Source of the DNA: Hyphomicrobiales bacterium
GTDB taxonomy: Bacteria; Pseudomonadota; Alphaproteobacteria; Rhizobiales; OSC116
Reading direction: 5' to 3'
Length of the DNA stretch: 37,378 nt
Assembly: GCA_002401855.1 (NCBI GenBank)
Contig: NVUH01000023.1
Span: 1-37,378, forward strand
The position numbers and the translations under genes are program-made. This document shows, one piece after another, positions 16,953-24,866 of the stretch. Under the pieces are notes generated by a model. That model made no database searches, was not told the origin of the DNA, and was given only the letters and a program-made list of their open reading frames with translations. Within the stretch, counting starts at the first letter, position 1, and each line of letters opens with the position of its first letter.

Positions 16953-17825
16953 ATGAAAAATATTATACTATGGATCATACTGGCATCCGTTTGGGGTAGC
17001 TCCTATTTGGCCATTAAAATTGCAGTAGAGAGCATCAGTCCGCTCACCTTAGTGGCAATGCGCATGTCAACTGGCACGATCATTTTATTGGTCATTCTGC
17101 GCGCCCAATCTCTGTCGTTACCGCGCGATTTGGCATCATGGAAAGTGCTGACCGTCAGTGGTTTATTTGGCAGCATCATCCCTTTTTCACTGATCAGCTT
17201 TGGCGAATTACATGTCGAAAGTGGTCTAGCGGCTTTGTTAATGGGCATCGCACCGGTGGTGACAATTCTACTCGCCCCCTTGGCTCATAAAGATGAAAAG
17301 CTCACCAAAAATTCACTAATCGGCATTGGTTTCGGCATTGTGGGTTTGCTGGTCTTATTTGGCCCCGTAGTCCTCAATGGCATAGGCAGTCACATTATGG
17401 GGCAATTGGCGGTTTTAGGCGCGGCTTTATGTTACGCCTTCACCACGCTTTATGTGCGCAAATATGCCAGTTTGCCCGCAGTCACCATGAGCGCAGGCTC
17501 AATGTTAATTGGCACCATCATCATTGTGGTTGCAGCTTTGAGTCTAGACCCGCCACTGCTTAGCAATTTACCCAACCTTCATTCCTTAACCGCTGCGGTT
17601 TATTTAGGCATTTTCCCCACCGCCTTGGCCACGTGGATATATTTTTATCTGGTACCACAATTGGGCGCAGCGCGTATGTCTCAAATCAATTTCATGGTGC
17701 CAGTGGTCGGCGCACTTCTGGGCATTGTATTTTTAAACGAGGCGCTTGGTGTCAATGCCTTCATTGCTTTGGCGTTGATTCTGCTTGCCATATATTATGT
17801 CTCAGTCAAGACTAAATACAGTTAA
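16953..17825 (+). CDS. EamA/DMT-superfamily transporter
   Basis: A 290-residue integral membrane protein with about ten predicted helices in two five-helix EamA repeats. It opens with the typical WIILASVWGSSYLAIKIAVE, has the PLTLVAMRM segment after helix 1 and the second-repeat signature GQLAVLGAALCYAFTTLYVRK near residue 150. Members export amino acids, metabolites or drugs across the inner membrane; the substrate cannot be predicted. It follows ggt after a strong terminator, so it probably has its own promoter. Confidence 0.85.
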   Translation: MKNIILWIILASVWGSSYLAIKIAVESISPLTLVAMRMSTGTIILLVILRAQSLSLPRDLASWKVLTVSGLFGSIIPFSLISFGELHVESGLAALLMGIAPVVTILLAPLAHKDEKLTKNSLIGIGFGIVGLLVLFGPVVLNGIGSHIMGQLAVLGAALCYAFTTLYVRKYASLPAVTMSAGSMLIGTIIIVVAALSLDPPLLSNLPNLHSLTAAVYLGIFPTALATWIYFYLVPQLGAARMSQINFMVPVVGALLGIVFLNEALGVNAFIALALILLAIYYVSVKTKYS

Positions 17826-17929
17826 TATGTATTTTTATAAAGTATAAAATTAAATATATTTAATTTTACAGAAAATAAAATAAATTAAAAGGCAGGTGTG
17901 TAAATATACTTGCAAAGGCACTGGCAACC

Positions 17930-18160
17930 ATGTTGGTAATAGTGATGGTAAGCTTTGGTTCGGTTGCCGCCGCCAAAGCCAAAACCCATAATATCGACAT
18001 TGCCAGTTTCAAATTCTCTGTTACATAGCTGAACGTAGAGGTCAGCGATACACTCACATGAACCAATAAAGACGGCGCATCACATACCGCCACCGTGGGT
18101 ATGGGTTTAGAATATAGATGTAACATTCACCGTAACATGAAAGCCAAGCTCAAAATGTAA
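17930..18160 (+). pseudogene. Decayed cupredoxin (plastocyanin/amicyanin-like) gene
   Basis: One frame, read through two stops, gives a recognisable cupredoxin. After a hydrophobic secretion signal (MLVIVMVSFGSVAAAKA) come HNIDIASFKFSVT, stop, LNVEVSDTLT, stop, TNKDGASHTATVG, then GLEYRCNIHRNMKAKLKM and a final stop at 18158-18160. The family pattern is a GDTVTWxNxD stretch, a ligand His in PHTAT and C-x-x-H-x-x-M at the end. All four copper ligands (His, Cys, His, Met) survive. The TGA at 18059-18061 sits where Trp (TGG) is expected, the TAG is at 18026-18028, and the usual ~25-30 residues between HTAT and YRC are missing. An intact homologue would be a small periplasmic electron carrier. 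Confidence 0.75.
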
Positions 18161-18205
18161 GCGGTTAGATATATAGATGGGCCGCGCATTCATTTGCATG
18201 TGTTT

Positions 18206-19204
18206 TTACGCGCTGCAAGACCCGCCACCCAAAACGCAAAACTTAGCACAATGTTGATGGTTAAGCTTCACCGCACCCGCTCTAAAATTACCTTCATTGG
18301 CGCTCAGACTAGCCTCTAAGCTTTCGCCCATTTCAAACGCCGCCTCATAAGCGATCAATGTGCAGGGCAACACTTTAAACCCATCTTCACCCTTGCGATG
18401 CACCACCATGCGGCTGGTTGCACACATCATATCCATCGGGTCAAGGCTCAAAATATCCCAACAATCTGTGGTAATCTCGGGCACATCCACCCGTTCATCC
18501 ATTTCAGGAAAAATAATCAATTCAGCACCACTATTGGCATCTATCTGATAATTGCGCTCGGCAATTAATTTGGCAAAGGCCGCGCGGGCTGCCATTTCGT
18601 CTTCATTCCAAATAGAGCGCGAGGCAATGTTCAGCTTAAAACCATTTTCACTCAGCCAATCAATGCCTTCAAGCGCTTTGCTGAAATTGCCCAAGCCGCG
18701 TTCCTCGTCATGATATTCGGCCGAGTGATGATCAAGCGAAATACGCAATGTAAGCTGCTCACCATATTGTTTTTGCAATCCAAGCAAGTCTTGTTTCACT
18801 TTTGGCCGCTGCAAGGGTTGAGTGGCATTGGTCAGCACCAAGGCGTCAAAACCCTGCTCAAGCACCAGCTGCAACATATCGCACATTTGCGGGTTCATAA
18901 ATGGCTCGCCGCCCGTAAAGGCAATTTCGCGCGTACCCAAATTCAGGTTTCTAATTTCGTCCAACAACCGCGCCAATTCATCTGTGGTAAAATAGACCAA
19001 ATCATCATTGGTAGGGCTGGACAATATATAGCAATGGGCGCAGGTAATGTTGCACAATGTACCCGTATTGACCCATAAAGTCTCAAGCTTTTTAAGCGGC
19101 ACCAATGCCCGATCATCACCTTTTGCGGTTTTATCGGGATCGACAAATTTTTGTAACGCCAACGGCGTGATATCTTTTTCATAAGCTAACATTCTGACAA
19201 ACAT
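18206..19204 (-). CDS. Radical SAM protein with cysteine-rich C-terminus
   Basis: A 332-residue enzyme with the CxxxCxxC cluster motif in GTLCNITCAHCYI (about residues 52-59), the GGEPF glycine motif in IAFTGGEPFMNP and the LTLRISLDHH segment typical of this barrel. Near the C-terminus, MMCATS, VLPCTL and HCAKFCVLGGGSC supply further cysteines that could bind an auxiliary Fe-S cluster, as in SPASM/Twitch proteins. It should generate a 5'-deoxyadenosyl radical in the cytoplasm; the substrate is unknown. The first ATG at 19204 lacks a clear ribosome site; an in-frame ATG at 19192 (MLAYEK) is an alternative. No peptide precursor gene is visible beside it. Confidence 0.85.
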   Translation of the reverse strand: MFVRMLAYEKDITPLALQKFVDPDKTAKGDDRALVPLKKLETLWVNTGTLCNITCAHCYILSSPTNDDLVYFTTDELARLLDEIRNLNLGTREIAFTGGEPFMNPQMCDMLQLVLEQGFDALVLTNATQPLQRPKVKQDLLGLQKQYGEQLTLRISLDHHSAEYHDEERGLGNFSKALEGIDWLSENGFKLNIASRSIWNEDEMAARAAFAKLIAERNYQIDANSGAELIIFPEMDERVDVPEITTDCWDILSLDPMDMMCATSRMVVHRKGEDGFKVLPCTLIAYEAAFEMGESLEASLSANEGNFRAGAVKLNHQHCAKFCVLGGGSCSA

Positions 19205-19274
19205 AATAAGTTATACAGAAATTGCTATTAAAAAATGCTTATATCACATTTAATTGTTTGCTTGTTTATGAGCT

Positions 19275-21119
19275 TCATTCGGCCGCTTGATCATTTAAAT
19301 ATTGCGACACACCATGTTCGGTTTTTGCCCAATAAAAAGGGTTTTTGATATATTCACGAATGGCCAGCCAAGCCGCCAACGAAACCAGCAACCAATAAAT
19401 CGGTGCCGTCAATAAAGTCAATAATAAGCGCCACCGCCTAAACTCCGCAAGCGCCTGATAGTTAGAGCATAACACCGCTCCATATCCAATAATTAAAGTT
19501 GAAAAACTAAGTAAAAACAAGCTCATATGTAGGGTTGAATTCATAACGCTAACCAAATCAAAAGTGTAATAAATTACAAATGGCATAACAAATATGAGCG
19601 GGTGCAAAAGCGATGAAAATAACATACCCATCATCAGTGACAGAAAACCCGCAAATCGCAGTGGCCCGATGGCCCGATATAGGTTCAAAGGGTGGCGGCT
19701 ATGCACAATGATGGTCTGCAGCCAGCCCTTTAGCCAGCGTGTGCGTTGCTTAAACCACGGTATAAGACGGTGATTGGCTTCTTCCAAAGTGATCGAATTT
19801 AAAACACAAGAATGATAGCCACAAAGTGTCAAACGAATGCCCAAATCAGCATCTTCAGTGACATTATGGGCATCCCAAGCACCAATTTTACGCAATATAT
19901 CGACCTTAAAATGGTTAGATGTACCGCCTAAGGGCAGCGGAATACCGAGCCATTCCAAAGCAGGCAAAAAATGGTTAAAAAGCGTCGCATATTCGATGAA
20001 AAAATGCCGTGCCATCCAATTTTCATTCCAATTTTCAATTTCTAAACTGGCCTGTAAACATGCCAATTTATCGTCGCCGTGTTTAAATCTATCTACCGCC
20101 TTGAGCAATTGGTCTGACGCAGGCTTATCCTCCGCATCATAAATGGTTACATATTCACCGCACACAAACGGCAGGGCAAAATTCATCGCGCGTGGTTTGG
20201 TTTGCAATTCATGCGGTGGCACAATGATAAATTCAAAACATTCGGGCAAATTTAATCGTTTCGCCGCCGCAATGGTAGCTTTATCTTCCTGTTCAAAAAG
20301 CAATTTTATATCAAGCTTGCTATGTGGGTAGTTTAATTTAAGCAAATTAGATGTAAGTTGTTTGATGAGTTTTTCTTCTTTAAATAATGGCACAAGAATC
20401 GAATATATAGGCAATTTATCGACCACCACATCCAAATGAGTCCCATCTTCCTGACTGGGTTTGGCTCTTATATTAGCTGTTTTTGGTAAAAATAGGCTGT
20501 AGACCTTAACCGATGAAGCAAATAAAAATACACAAGAAAGTATGATGCTTATATAATAATAGCTGAATTCTGGCCAAATAATTGTTGCCATGATGACGGC
20601 AAATAACAAGCCAATAACCACGATTTTTTGCCCTATATGCATGCCAAATTTGGCGGCTAAGTTGGGCGTTTTGTCGGCCAGAAAATGTACCGATTGATGA
20701 ATGAGTAAATCTTTGTTTTGACGAATGAATAAATCACGAAAATCACGCGCAGTTGCGAATTTTGTATGTGGGCTTTCTAGATTTGATGAATATATTTCAT
20801 TGAGTGGTTTATAATTCTCAATTAAATTATAACCATTGGTTTCACACAATGTTTGTTTTACATAATAAGGGTTATTTATGGCCTTCCCGTCGACAAATTC
20901 AAGCGATAAATTTTGTGAAATGGCAATGGCTTGTTGCAAAATTTTATGCGGAACCAATCCGCTTTTATAGAGATATTCTTCTATGCTTAGACCATGCATC
21001 ATGGCTTGTTGTTCGCACCTGTCATAGACCGCAGCGCTAATCAGCTTGCCGCTCAATAATAAATCCCTCAATTCAGGAAAAAGATGAGCCGTGGCGGGAT
21101 TGTTTTCAATAGTTTGCAT
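19275..21119 (-). CDS. Processive family 2 glycosyltransferase with MshEN-like N-terminal domain
   Basis: The 614-residue membrane protein has a soluble N-terminal part (about 1-150) whose GKLISAAVYDRCEQQA and LVPHKILQQAIAISQNLSLEFVD segments look like a GspE/MshE N-terminal domain. Two transmembrane helices (about 165-205) come next, then a GT2 domain (SILVPLFKEE; DAED at 328-331; VTEDADLGIR; QRTRW) and several C-terminal helices. DxD, TED and QxxRW are the processive polysaccharide synthase set, as in cellulose or hyaluronan synthases. It probably makes and extrudes a glycan. No other polysaccharide gene is next to it. Its start has no strong ribosome site. Confidence 0.85.
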   Translation of the reverse strand: MQTIENNPATAHLFPELRDLLLSGKLISAAVYDRCEQQAMMHGLSIEEYLYKSGLVPHKILQQAIAISQNLSLEFVDGKAINNPYYVKQTLCETNGYNLIENYKPLNEIYSSNLESPHTKFATARDFRDLFIRQNKDLLIHQSVHFLADKTPNLAAKFGMHIGQKIVVIGLLFAVIMATIIWPEFSYYYISIILSCVFLFASSVKVYSLFLPKTANIRAKPSQEDGTHLDVVVDKLPIYSILVPLFKEEKLIKQLTSNLLKLNYPHSKLDIKLLFEQEDKATIAAAKRLNLPECFEFIIVPPHELQTKPRAMNFALPFVCGEYVTIYDAEDKPASDQLLKAVDRFKHGDDKLACLQASLEIENWNENWMARHFFIEYATLFNHFLPALEWLGIPLPLGGTSNHFKVDILRKIGAWDAHNVTEDADLGIRLTLCGYHSCVLNSITLEEANHRLIPWFKQRTRWLKGWLQTIIVHSRHPLNLYRAIGPLRFAGFLSLMMGMLFSSLLHPLIFVMPFVIYYTFDLVSVMNSTLHMSLFLLSFSTLIIGYGAVLCSNYQALAEFRRWRLLLTLLTAPIYWLLVSLAAWLAIREYIKNPFYWAKTEHGVSQYLNDQAAE

Positions 21120-21267
21120 ATAATTGACAAGTAAAAACGAATGATTCTAAGTATATGCTTTAGTTACATTGGCTTGAAACCAACCAGAAAGTGGATTATA
21201 GTTAATGCAACCTATAAGTGCTGCAAGCAATTGAATTTATGTTTTGAAATTGTCAAAAACATTATGA

Positions 21268-21456
21268 CACGCAGGCACGATTCTTCATTCACCAAGGGTG
21301 ATTTATGAAGCGCAATTTTTAGGCCAAGGCGCAGCCATTGCCTTAGATAAAGGCAATCTATTTCAGTGCAATTGTGTCAATCAAGGTTTGGTGAGCCCAT
21401 CGGATAACGGCCGTTACCAAGAGATTTTCATCGCCCATTTCATCAATAATATTTAG
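21268..21456 (+). pseudogene. Orphan C-terminal gene remnant, family not recognised
   Basis: In the 338-base gap between the glycosyltransferase and hydroxylase genes, one plus-strand frame is open from a stop at 21265 to a TAG at 21454-21456. It reads like real protein (VIYEAQFLGQGAAIAL, FQCNCVNQGLVSPSDNGRY, then EIFIAHFINNI). The only start candidate is a GTG at 21298. The text is too short and begins too abruptly to be a normal gene, so it looks like the 3' end of a lost gene. I do not recognise the family. The rest of the gap (21120-21267) holds nothing I can name. Confidence 0.4.
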
Positions 21457-21457
21457 G

Positions 21458-22279
21458 TTATTTTTTTTTAAATGGAAATTTTAAACTCCACAAAAAATTA
21501 TATGTCGGCTGGTCAACACTTTCTTTCAGACCGATATCAATGTTCCTATCAGCGTCATAATTCGCCGTATAGCTGGCAAACAACCGATCCCACAGGCTAA
21601 TTGAAAATCCATAATTACTATCAGTTTCAACCCGCTTGTCGCTATGGTGAATGCGGTGCATATTCGGCGTGACGATAATATATTGCAACACCTTATCCAA
21701 CCTCTTAGAAATGCGAATATTACTATGATTGAACAATGCCCCCGATGAAAGAATAAGTTCAAACAAAATCACCGCCATCGGTGAGGCACCAATCAATGCA
21801 ATCACTACAAATTTATACAACATGCTAAAAATAATTTCGAACGGGTGAAACCGCACTGCGGTCGAAACATCCATCTGTTGGTCACTATGATGCACCTTAT
21901 GCAAGCGCCATAAAAGCGGCCATTTATGCGCCAAAACATGCTGCCAATATATCGCCATATCTAGCAGCAATACACTGACAATCAACACAAAATAATCGTT
22001 AAACTGTAACCAATTAAACAGCCCAATGCCTTCAGACGCCATAAGTTGCGCAAACCCAACCGCCACAAACGGAAACATAAACCTAACAATCGCAGTGCTG
22101 AAAAAAGACAGCCCAAAATTGGTCGTCCAACGCCATAATGTATGCGCACGGTTTTTATAAATCGGCAAAGCAAACTCGGCCAAACCAAGCACTGCCACCA
22201 AGCCAATAAATATATATAATCTGTAATTTTCTAATTCCATAACCGCACTATAGGCCTTTAGTGATAAATTGCATATCAA
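21458..22279 (-). CDS. Sterol desaturase/fatty acid hydroxylase superfamily protein
   Basis: A 273-residue membrane protein with the histidine boxes of the family: HVLAH, then LHKVHHSDQQMD, and HRIHHS near residue 220, with the RFHPFE motif between. These bind two irons and hydroxylate or desaturate a lipid, sterol, hopanoid or carotenoid. About four hydrophobic segments precede and surround the boxes. It starts four bases after the stop of the third MFS gene on the same strand, so it is the last gene of a four-gene operon. That suggests its product or substrate is moved by, or made alongside, the three transporters; the lipid is unknown. Confidence 0.85.
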   Translation of the reverse strand: MICNLSLKAYSAVMELENYRLYIFIGLVAVLGLAEFALPIYKNRAHTLWRWTTNFGLSFFSTAIVRFMFPFVAVGFAQLMASEGIGLFNWLQFNDYFVLIVSVLLLDMAIYWQHVLAHKWPLLWRLHKVHHSDQQMDVSTAVRFHPFEIIFSMLYKFVVIALIGASPMAVILFELILSSGALFNHSNIRISKRLDKVLQYIIVTPNMHRIHHSDKRVETDSNYGFSISLWDRLFASYTANYDADRNIDIGLKESVDQPTYNFLWSLKFPFKKK

Positions 22280-22282
22280 ATA

Positions 22283-23575
22283 TTAGTGACTGCTAATGTT
22301 TGATATGCGCCGAGACAAAATATAGTATAAAAAGCTTGCCGCAAAAATGAATATAGCACCAGTTTTAAACGCCGTTGCGATGGAGAATTCATCAGCAATA
22401 TAGCCAATGAATAAAAGTCCAACAAGGCCGCCTAGCCGTGCCATCAGCGCTTCAAGCGACAACAAAGTCGAGCGTTTGTCATCGGGTATATGCTCATGGA
22501 AAATACTTTTATGGGGTGAGCTAGTTGACCCAACAAATAGAGTGTACAGCGCGAGCATCACTATAAATGCATAGATATGCGTCGTGAATGAGATGCCGAT
22601 AAGGCACAAAGCACAAATGAATGTCAAACCCGCCAATGCTTTGGCAACATCACCGTTAAAAAGCCGAATGGCAGGGGCCGCAATCATCGAACCGAAGGCT
22701 TGGGAACTATAATAGCCAAAGGTTATAATGCCAATAATTGACGCTGCATATTCATCATTTAACATGGGTTTCACAAACGGCACCCAAAAGGTCTGAAAGG
22801 TGTATAAAGCCAGGCTTGTGCAGGTGGTGCCAACCAACATGAGTAGTATGAAACGATGTTTAAAACCATATATTCCTGAAACATAAATGATATGACCCAA
22901 ATTAGAAAACCCACTTTTAATCAACACAAGGTCAATTTTATGCCGATCCTCAATAATCAAAAAATGCGTATAAATGAAAACAACAATACCAAGAATAAAC
23001 GCCCCAACCAACGGCAGTTCAAATTTACCGATGCCATAATCAATAAAGCTCGATCCACAAAAATCAGCAATAAAACCGCCCGCAACCGAAGAAATTGCTT
23101 GCCCCATTAACATTGCAAATTGGTTTTTAGCCAAAACAGGTTGGGTAGAAAATTCGGGCGCAAGCCGATTAAATTTTTCGACAAACCATGCCGCCAATGT
23201 ACCAGACACAAGTGCCATGCGAAGCCCCATAAACACCAAACTCAACATGGTGAGCCAATAGCTTTCAAATAAAATTAAAGTGAGAATGCTCAATAGAAAC
23301 GCCACAATTGACAGCATAAAAACTGGCTTGCGGCCAATGCCATCGGCCAAACCACCGAGCGGTAATTCAAGCACTAAACTTGTGCCCGAAAACACCGCCA
23401 AAAGCACCGCAATATCAAACAACCCAAACCCGCGGCTTTGCAATAGCAGCAAGATAATGACAGCAAAAAACCCCACACTTGCCGCATCTATAAACCGCTG
23501 AATGCGAAAAATGCGTGAGTGCTTTTGGGCTTCAATCGGCAGGTCTTTAAGCTTATAATCAGTCCGCATCATCAT
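22283..23575 (-). CDS. MFS transporter, third of three tandem paralogues
   Basis: A 430-residue twelve-helix major facilitator protein. The loop 2-3 signature is LPLGGLADGIGRKPVF, and HIPDDKRSTLLSLEALMARLGGLVG lies between helices 10 and 11. It is clearly paralogous to the two genes upstream: shared N-terminal YKLKDLPIEAQ, the FWVPFVKPML segment and the DDKRSTLLSL motif. Its start overlaps the end of the middle copy by 17 bases, indicating translational coupling. It appears the most divergent of the three. Substrate unknown; linkage to the hydroxylase gene suggests a lipid or amphipathic molecule. Confidence 0.88.
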   Translation of the reverse strand: MMMRTDYKLKDLPIEAQKHSRIFRIQRFIDAASVGFFAVIILLLLQSRGFGLFDIAVLLAVFSGTSLVLELPLGGLADGIGRKPVFMLSIVAFLLSILTLILFESYWLTMLSLVFMGLRMALVSGTLAAWFVEKFNRLAPEFSTQPVLAKNQFAMLMGQAISSVAGGFIADFCGSSFIDYGIGKFELPLVGAFILGIVVFIYTHFLIIEDRHKIDLVLIKSGFSNLGHIIYVSGIYGFKHRFILLMLVGTTCTSLALYTFQTFWVPFVKPMLNDEYAASIIGIITFGYYSSQAFGSMIAAPAIRLFNGDVAKALAGLTFICALCLIGISFTTHIYAFIVMLALYTLFVGSTSSPHKSIFHEHIPDDKRSTLLSLEALMARLGGLVGLLFIGYIADEFSIATAFKTGAIFIFAASFLYYILSRRISNISSH

Positions 23576-24866
23576 GCCCTACAACAGGCGTGTTTACCAT
23601 GCGCTTCGGCAAAACCAGTAAAACAAGGCCAGAGAACACAACTATGCCGCCACCAATTTGCCACGCTGTCGCAATGCTATATTTTTCGGCAATAAAGCCA
23701 AGGCCCAACATACCCACCAAGCCGCCAACTTGCATAATAAGCGATTGTAATGACAATAGGGTAGAGCGTTTATTATTGGGTACATAGGCATGAAACAGGC
23801 TGTCTCGCGGCGCACCACTTGCGCCTTTGGCCGCGTTAAGCCCAAACAAAGCCAAGGTAAAAATATATATATTGGTTGTATAAGCAAGGCTGATAAAAAA
23901 TACCCCCGAAAGCCCAACTACAAAAATAAGCGCCTTGATATCTTGCCCTTTAAATAGCTGAACCAACGGCGTTGAAAAACTAACCCCAATGGCGATCGAA
24001 AAGAAATATATTGAGGTGATGATGCCAATGATCGAAACCGCATATTGGCTTTCAATCATTGGTTTCGCAAATGGAATCCAAAAATTTTCAAGCACAAAAA
24101 ATGCCAGCGAGCTAAAACCAACAGACACCAACAAAATCAAGACTATTTGATGCCCCAAACCATATTTAAGCGAGTCACGCAATATAATCGGCACCTTGGC
24201 AAAGCCATTTCTTATAGCTTGACGGTTGAACGGGCGGTCAGCTTCTTTAATCACCAAAATGGTATAAAAAAGCATAAAAATAGACACGATAAAATTGGCA
24301 ATCAACGGCGCATCATATTTTCCATAGCCAATAGTGTGCATATACGAGCCAAAAAAGTCGGCAATAAGCCCGCCAAATATAGCACCAATTGCCAAGCCAA
24401 TGGCACCACCAAATTGAATTTTGGCCAATATCAACACCGTGCCAAATTTGGGCGCTAATTTATGAAACGTCTCTATATACCAAGCGTCTAAACTGCCAGA
24501 TGACAAAGCCCTCCCAAACCCATAAAATGCATAACTAGCAACCGCGGCTTCAAATGAACGAAAATACAGCAGGGTCAAAAGCCCTGCAATGTCAGCAAAT
24601 ACGCCCAATATATAAACCGGTTTACGGCCTATGCCATCGGCCAAGCCGCCAAGCGGCAGTTCAAACAATAAAGCTGTGCCAGAATATGTGGCGGTGATAA
24701 TGGCAATGTCAAATAGGTTGAAACCGCGCTCTTGCAACAATAAAACCAAAACAACAAAAGTGATGCCAAACCCACCCCAACTTAAAAATTGCTGAAATTG
24801 GTAAATGCGCACATGCCTTTGGGCTTCAATCGGCAGGTCTTTAAATTTATAATTAGTTTTCATCAT
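23559..24866 (-). CDS. MFS transporter, second of three tandem paralogues
   Basis: A 435-residue twelve-helix transporter very like its upstream neighbour. LPLGGLADGIGRKPVY, ALSSGSLDAWYIETFHKLAP, FWIPFAKPMI and NNKRSTLLSLQSL are conserved between them, and both end in LPKRM plus PVVGHD or PIVGHD. The conserved ALSSGxxDAWYIETF segment is noteworthy as a subfamily mark. It overlaps the upstream copy by 14 bases and the downstream copy by 17, so all are probably co-translated. The pattern suggests local gene duplication followed by divergence. Confidence 0.88.
   Translation of the reverse strand: MMKTNYKFKDLPIEAQRHVRIYQFQQFLSWGGFGITFVVLVLLLQERGFNLFDIAIITATYSGTALLFELPLGGLADGIGRKPVYILGVFADIAGLLTLLYFRSFEAAVASYAFYGFGRALSSGSLDAWYIETFHKLAPKFGTVLILAKIQFGGAIGLAIGAIFGGLIADFFGSYMHTIGYGKYDAPLIANFIVSIFMLFYTILVIKEADRPFNRQAIRNGFAKVPIILRDSLKYGLGHQIVLILLVSVGFSSLAFFVLENFWIPFAKPMIESQYAVSIIGIITSIYFFSIAIGVSFSTPLVQLFKGQDIKALIFVVGLSGVFFISLAYTTNIYIFTLALFGLNAAKGASGAPRDSLFHAYVPNNKRSTLLSLQSLIMQVGGLVGMLGLGFIAEKYSIATAWQIGGGIVVFSGLVLLVLPKRMVNTPVVGHDDAD

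Noticed and set aside
17866..18126. Minus-strand frame of 86 codons over the cupredoxin remnant
   Set aside because: The plus strand carries a coherent cupredoxin pattern with all metal ligands; the minus frame is its antisense.
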